The notes under the pieces are model-generated. The model worked only from the letters and a program-made list of their open reading frames with translations, did not search any database and was not told where the DNA came from. A stretch of DNA of 36,139 nt. Origin: JAXJQF01 sp036311285. Lineage in GTDB: Bacteria > Pseudomonadota > Gammaproteobacteria > Enterobacterales > Succinivibrionaceae. This document shows, in pieces, positions 34,918 through 36,139 of the stretch. The stretch covers positions 1 to 36,139 of the forward strand of contig JAXJQF010000120.1 of the NCBI GenBank assembly GCA_036311285.1, read 5' to 3'. The position numbers were made by a program, and so were the translations under genes. Numbering within the stretch: position 1 is the first letter of the stretch; each line of letters begins with the position of its first letter.

Positions 34918-35257
34918 TATGTTTCACTAATTACTATAGTCAGAAAAAAATATCCTTACGTTGAACACATGACTATTTCTCATTCTTCATTAGGTGGATA
35001 TTTTGCTATACCTAAACTTACCTGATTATAAATACAGTAAGTTTAATGTTAATCCATTTAATAACAAAGAGAATAATTCTGAAATATTATTTGCTTACGA
35101 TTATGCTCAAATGAATAAGCTTCAAGTTAAATATAAAAACAGATTATCCACAGTTATCATGAATGGTAATGACACTGTTTTTGAAGACGAGAAGAATCAG
35201 TTTACTGGCGAAGAAGTAAATGATATTTTAGGTTATATTTCGTGTTTTAGAGATTAG
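34918..35257 (+). pseudogene. 3' remnant of a duplicated LtaS-like transferase gene
   Basis: Homologous to roughly the last 340 bp of the gene at 30048-32504. The peptide YKYSKFNVNPFNNK is identical, and both copies end LGYIS(L/C)FRD. The upstream part still reads HMTISHSSLG, matching HTAISHASLG, but a one-base insertion just after it shifts the frame. About 2.1 kb, including all membrane segments and the catalytic Glu and Thr, has been lost; only about 40 bp separate it from the cassette C terminator. It is the decayed centre of the duplicated module. A stray 87-codon open frame (34994-35257) is not expected to be functional. Confidence 0.9.
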
Positions 35258-35278
35258 TATTTCTAAGTTTATGAGAGA

Positions 35279-35305
35279 AAAGGAGCTTATTAAAGCTCCT
35301 TTCTT
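35279..35305. terminator. Bidirectional terminator between the transferase remnant and cassette D
   Basis: A 10-bp stem, aaaggagctt (35279-35288) with aagctccttt (35293-35302). Homologous in sequence and position to the hairpin at 32524-32550. Confidence 0.8.
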
Positions 35306-35329
35306 TTAAGTAAGTGTTAAATTACTAGA

Positions 35330-35812
35330 TTAACATAATTCTGCATCTATGCATGTCATGTTTGTAGCTGCAGCACCCATAGGAGGATGAGCACCATATG
35401 TTTGACCATCAGCTCTAACCCAATCAATGATGCCATTATCTACAGCTCCAAACATTGGAGAAATTGAATAATTAACACCATTTAAGCCGTTACCAGCAAC
35501 AGCTGTTGCTGTTACGATGCTGTTTGCGTTTACAGTTATTGTTGCAACATACTTAGTTGCATAATCTGTTGGAGCACCAATTCTCCAACCGTTACCTGAT
35601 ACTGCTGTACCACCAGCATTTGAACAATCTGCTGTAGGAACTGCACCGTTAGCAGCAAAAGTTGGACCTACATCAAAAATACATAATTCAACTTGTTTCT
35701 TAACGCCATCTAAAGCAGAAGTAACTTCTGTAAAACGTGCACGAGCCATATATCTAGCGTATGCTGGTAAAGCGATTGCAGCTAAAATACCGATGATTGC
35801 GATTACAATCAT
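35330..35812 (-). CDS. Silent, leaderless pilin cassette D (inverted relative to the expressed gene)
   Basis: 160 residues beginning MIVIAIIGILAAIALPAY, again without leader or FTLIEL. A 37-nt block (35778-35814) is the exact reverse complement of 33596-33632 in the expressed pilin. The first disulfide loop is the shortest (CIFDVG...TADC, 20 residues). The region before the final Cys pair is the longest of all copies, with an insert around YGAHPPMGAAAT. The end is CIDAELC. The frame is open. Inversion of 33.6-35.8 kb between the repeats would fuse this body to the expressed leader and promoter. Confidence 0.85.
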   Translation of the reverse strand: MIVIAIIGILAAIALPAYARYMARARFTEVTSALDGVKKQVELCIFDVGPTFAANGAVPTADCSNAGGTAVSGNGWRIGAPTDYATKYVATITVNANSIVTATAVAGNGLNGVNYSISPMFGAVDNGIIDWVRADGQTYGAHPPMGAAATNMTCIDAELC

Positions 35813-35855
35813 TATTCACATGAGATTTTTGCGTTATTTGTTTTTATTGAAACAT

Positions 35856-35897
35856 AGGAGAACCTCAAGATTTGCGTTAATTCTCTTAGGTTCTCCT
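35856..35897 (-). terminator. Terminator-like hairpin after the Lys-rich gene
   Basis: aggagaacct (35856-35865) and aggttctcct (35888-35897) are perfect complements around a 22-nt loop, 26 bp after the stop of the right-edge gene. The T-run on the minus strand is poor, so termination is likely but not certain. Confidence 0.5.
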
Positions 35898-35922
35898 AAT
35901 TATGATTAGATTAGAATAGATT

Positions 35923-36139
35923 TTATTTAGATTTCTTCTTAGCGTTACTTCTGTTAAAAAGTTCATTCTTCTTATCCTTAGAAGATGACTTTGAACGTTT
36001 TTTAGCATCTTTTTTGTTTTGGTTAACAAATAAGTCATGCTTTTTCGCTGAAGTTAAATTTGCATGTTTCTTTTTAGAAGATTTGCTTTCTAATAGTTTA
36101 TTTTGTTGTTCTTTTATTTCAGCGTCTTTTTCTTCCTTA
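35923..36139 (-). CDS. C-terminal part of an unidentified protein with a Lys/Ser-rich tail
   Basis: The gene enters from beyond the right edge; only its last 71 complete codons are visible (from KEEKDAEIKEQQNKLL to NAKKKSK). The first stretch may be a short coiled coil; the rest is basic and disordered, with repeated patterns such as SAKKHDLF and SSKDKKNELF. Such tails occur on RNA-binding proteins including DEAD-box helicases and RNases. Without the N-terminal part the protein cannot be named. Confidence 0.6.
   Translation of the reverse strand, partial: KEEKDAEIKEQQNKLLESKSSKKKHANLTSAKKHDLFVNQNKKDAKKRSKSSSKDKKNELFNRSNAKKKSK

Overview
The window is a strongly AT-rich bacterial chromosome segment with Gram-negative, gammaproteobacterial gene content: SlyX, LptD, SurA, the nrdR-ribD-ribE-ribH-nusB order, aroQ-accB-accC, pilBCD and coaE-yacG. 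Together with the glycogen genes and a carbohydrate-binding-type lipoprotein, this would fit a fermentative gut or rumen gammaproteobacterium such as a Succinivibrionaceae member. That placement is inferred from general character, not proven. No tRNA, rRNA, CRISPR array or insertion sequence was recognised.

Layout. 1-1389: a terminator of an unseen upstream gene, an FKBP-type lipoprotein isomerase and slyX. 1399-5938 (minus): thiL, then the operon nrdR-ribD-ribE-ribH-nusB, with a candidate pair of NrdR boxes before nrdR. 6106-9038 (minus): a small lipoprotein with a CBM-like motif, then aroQ-accB-accC. 9136-13108 (minus): the type IV pilus assembly genes pilB-pilC-pilD. 13343-15052: a tyrosine recombinase divergent from pilB, in the place where the major pilin gene sits in Pseudomonas. 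15346-16602: glyA. 16869-23610 (plus): lptD, surA, rsmA, rsmC, coaE, yacG. 24153-26818 (minus): glgC-glgA. 27131-29423: a NYN/PIN-like nuclease and a multi-pass membrane protein. 35923-36139: the Lys-rich tail of a truncated minus-strand gene.

The outstanding region is 29541-35812, a pilin variation locus. Only one pilin gene (33562-34059, plus) has a promoter, ribosome binding site and type III prepilin leader. Around it lie four pilin copies (29541-29972 plus, 32575-33027 minus, 34353-34829 plus, 35330-35812 minus). All four start at the same internal point of the pilin (atgattgta...), lack the leader and Glu5, and keep open reading frames with strongly different disulfide loops. The layout resembles neisserial pilE/pilS and, through its inverted copies, the Moraxella invertible pilin segment. 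The two copies in inverted orientation could receive the promoter and leader by simple inversion; the other two could act by gene conversion. A 77-nt nearly identical block shared by the expressed gene and its nearest silent neighbour looks like a past conversion tract.

The locus grew by duplication of a module: plus-strand pilin cassette, terminator, LtaS/OpgB-like membrane phosphotransferase, terminator, minus-strand pilin cassette. In the right-hand copy the transferase is reduced to a frameshifted 3' remnant (34918-35257). The transferase is a candidate pilin- or surface-modifying enzyme. The recombinase beside pilBCD is a candidate for driving rearrangement, although RecA alone could be enough.
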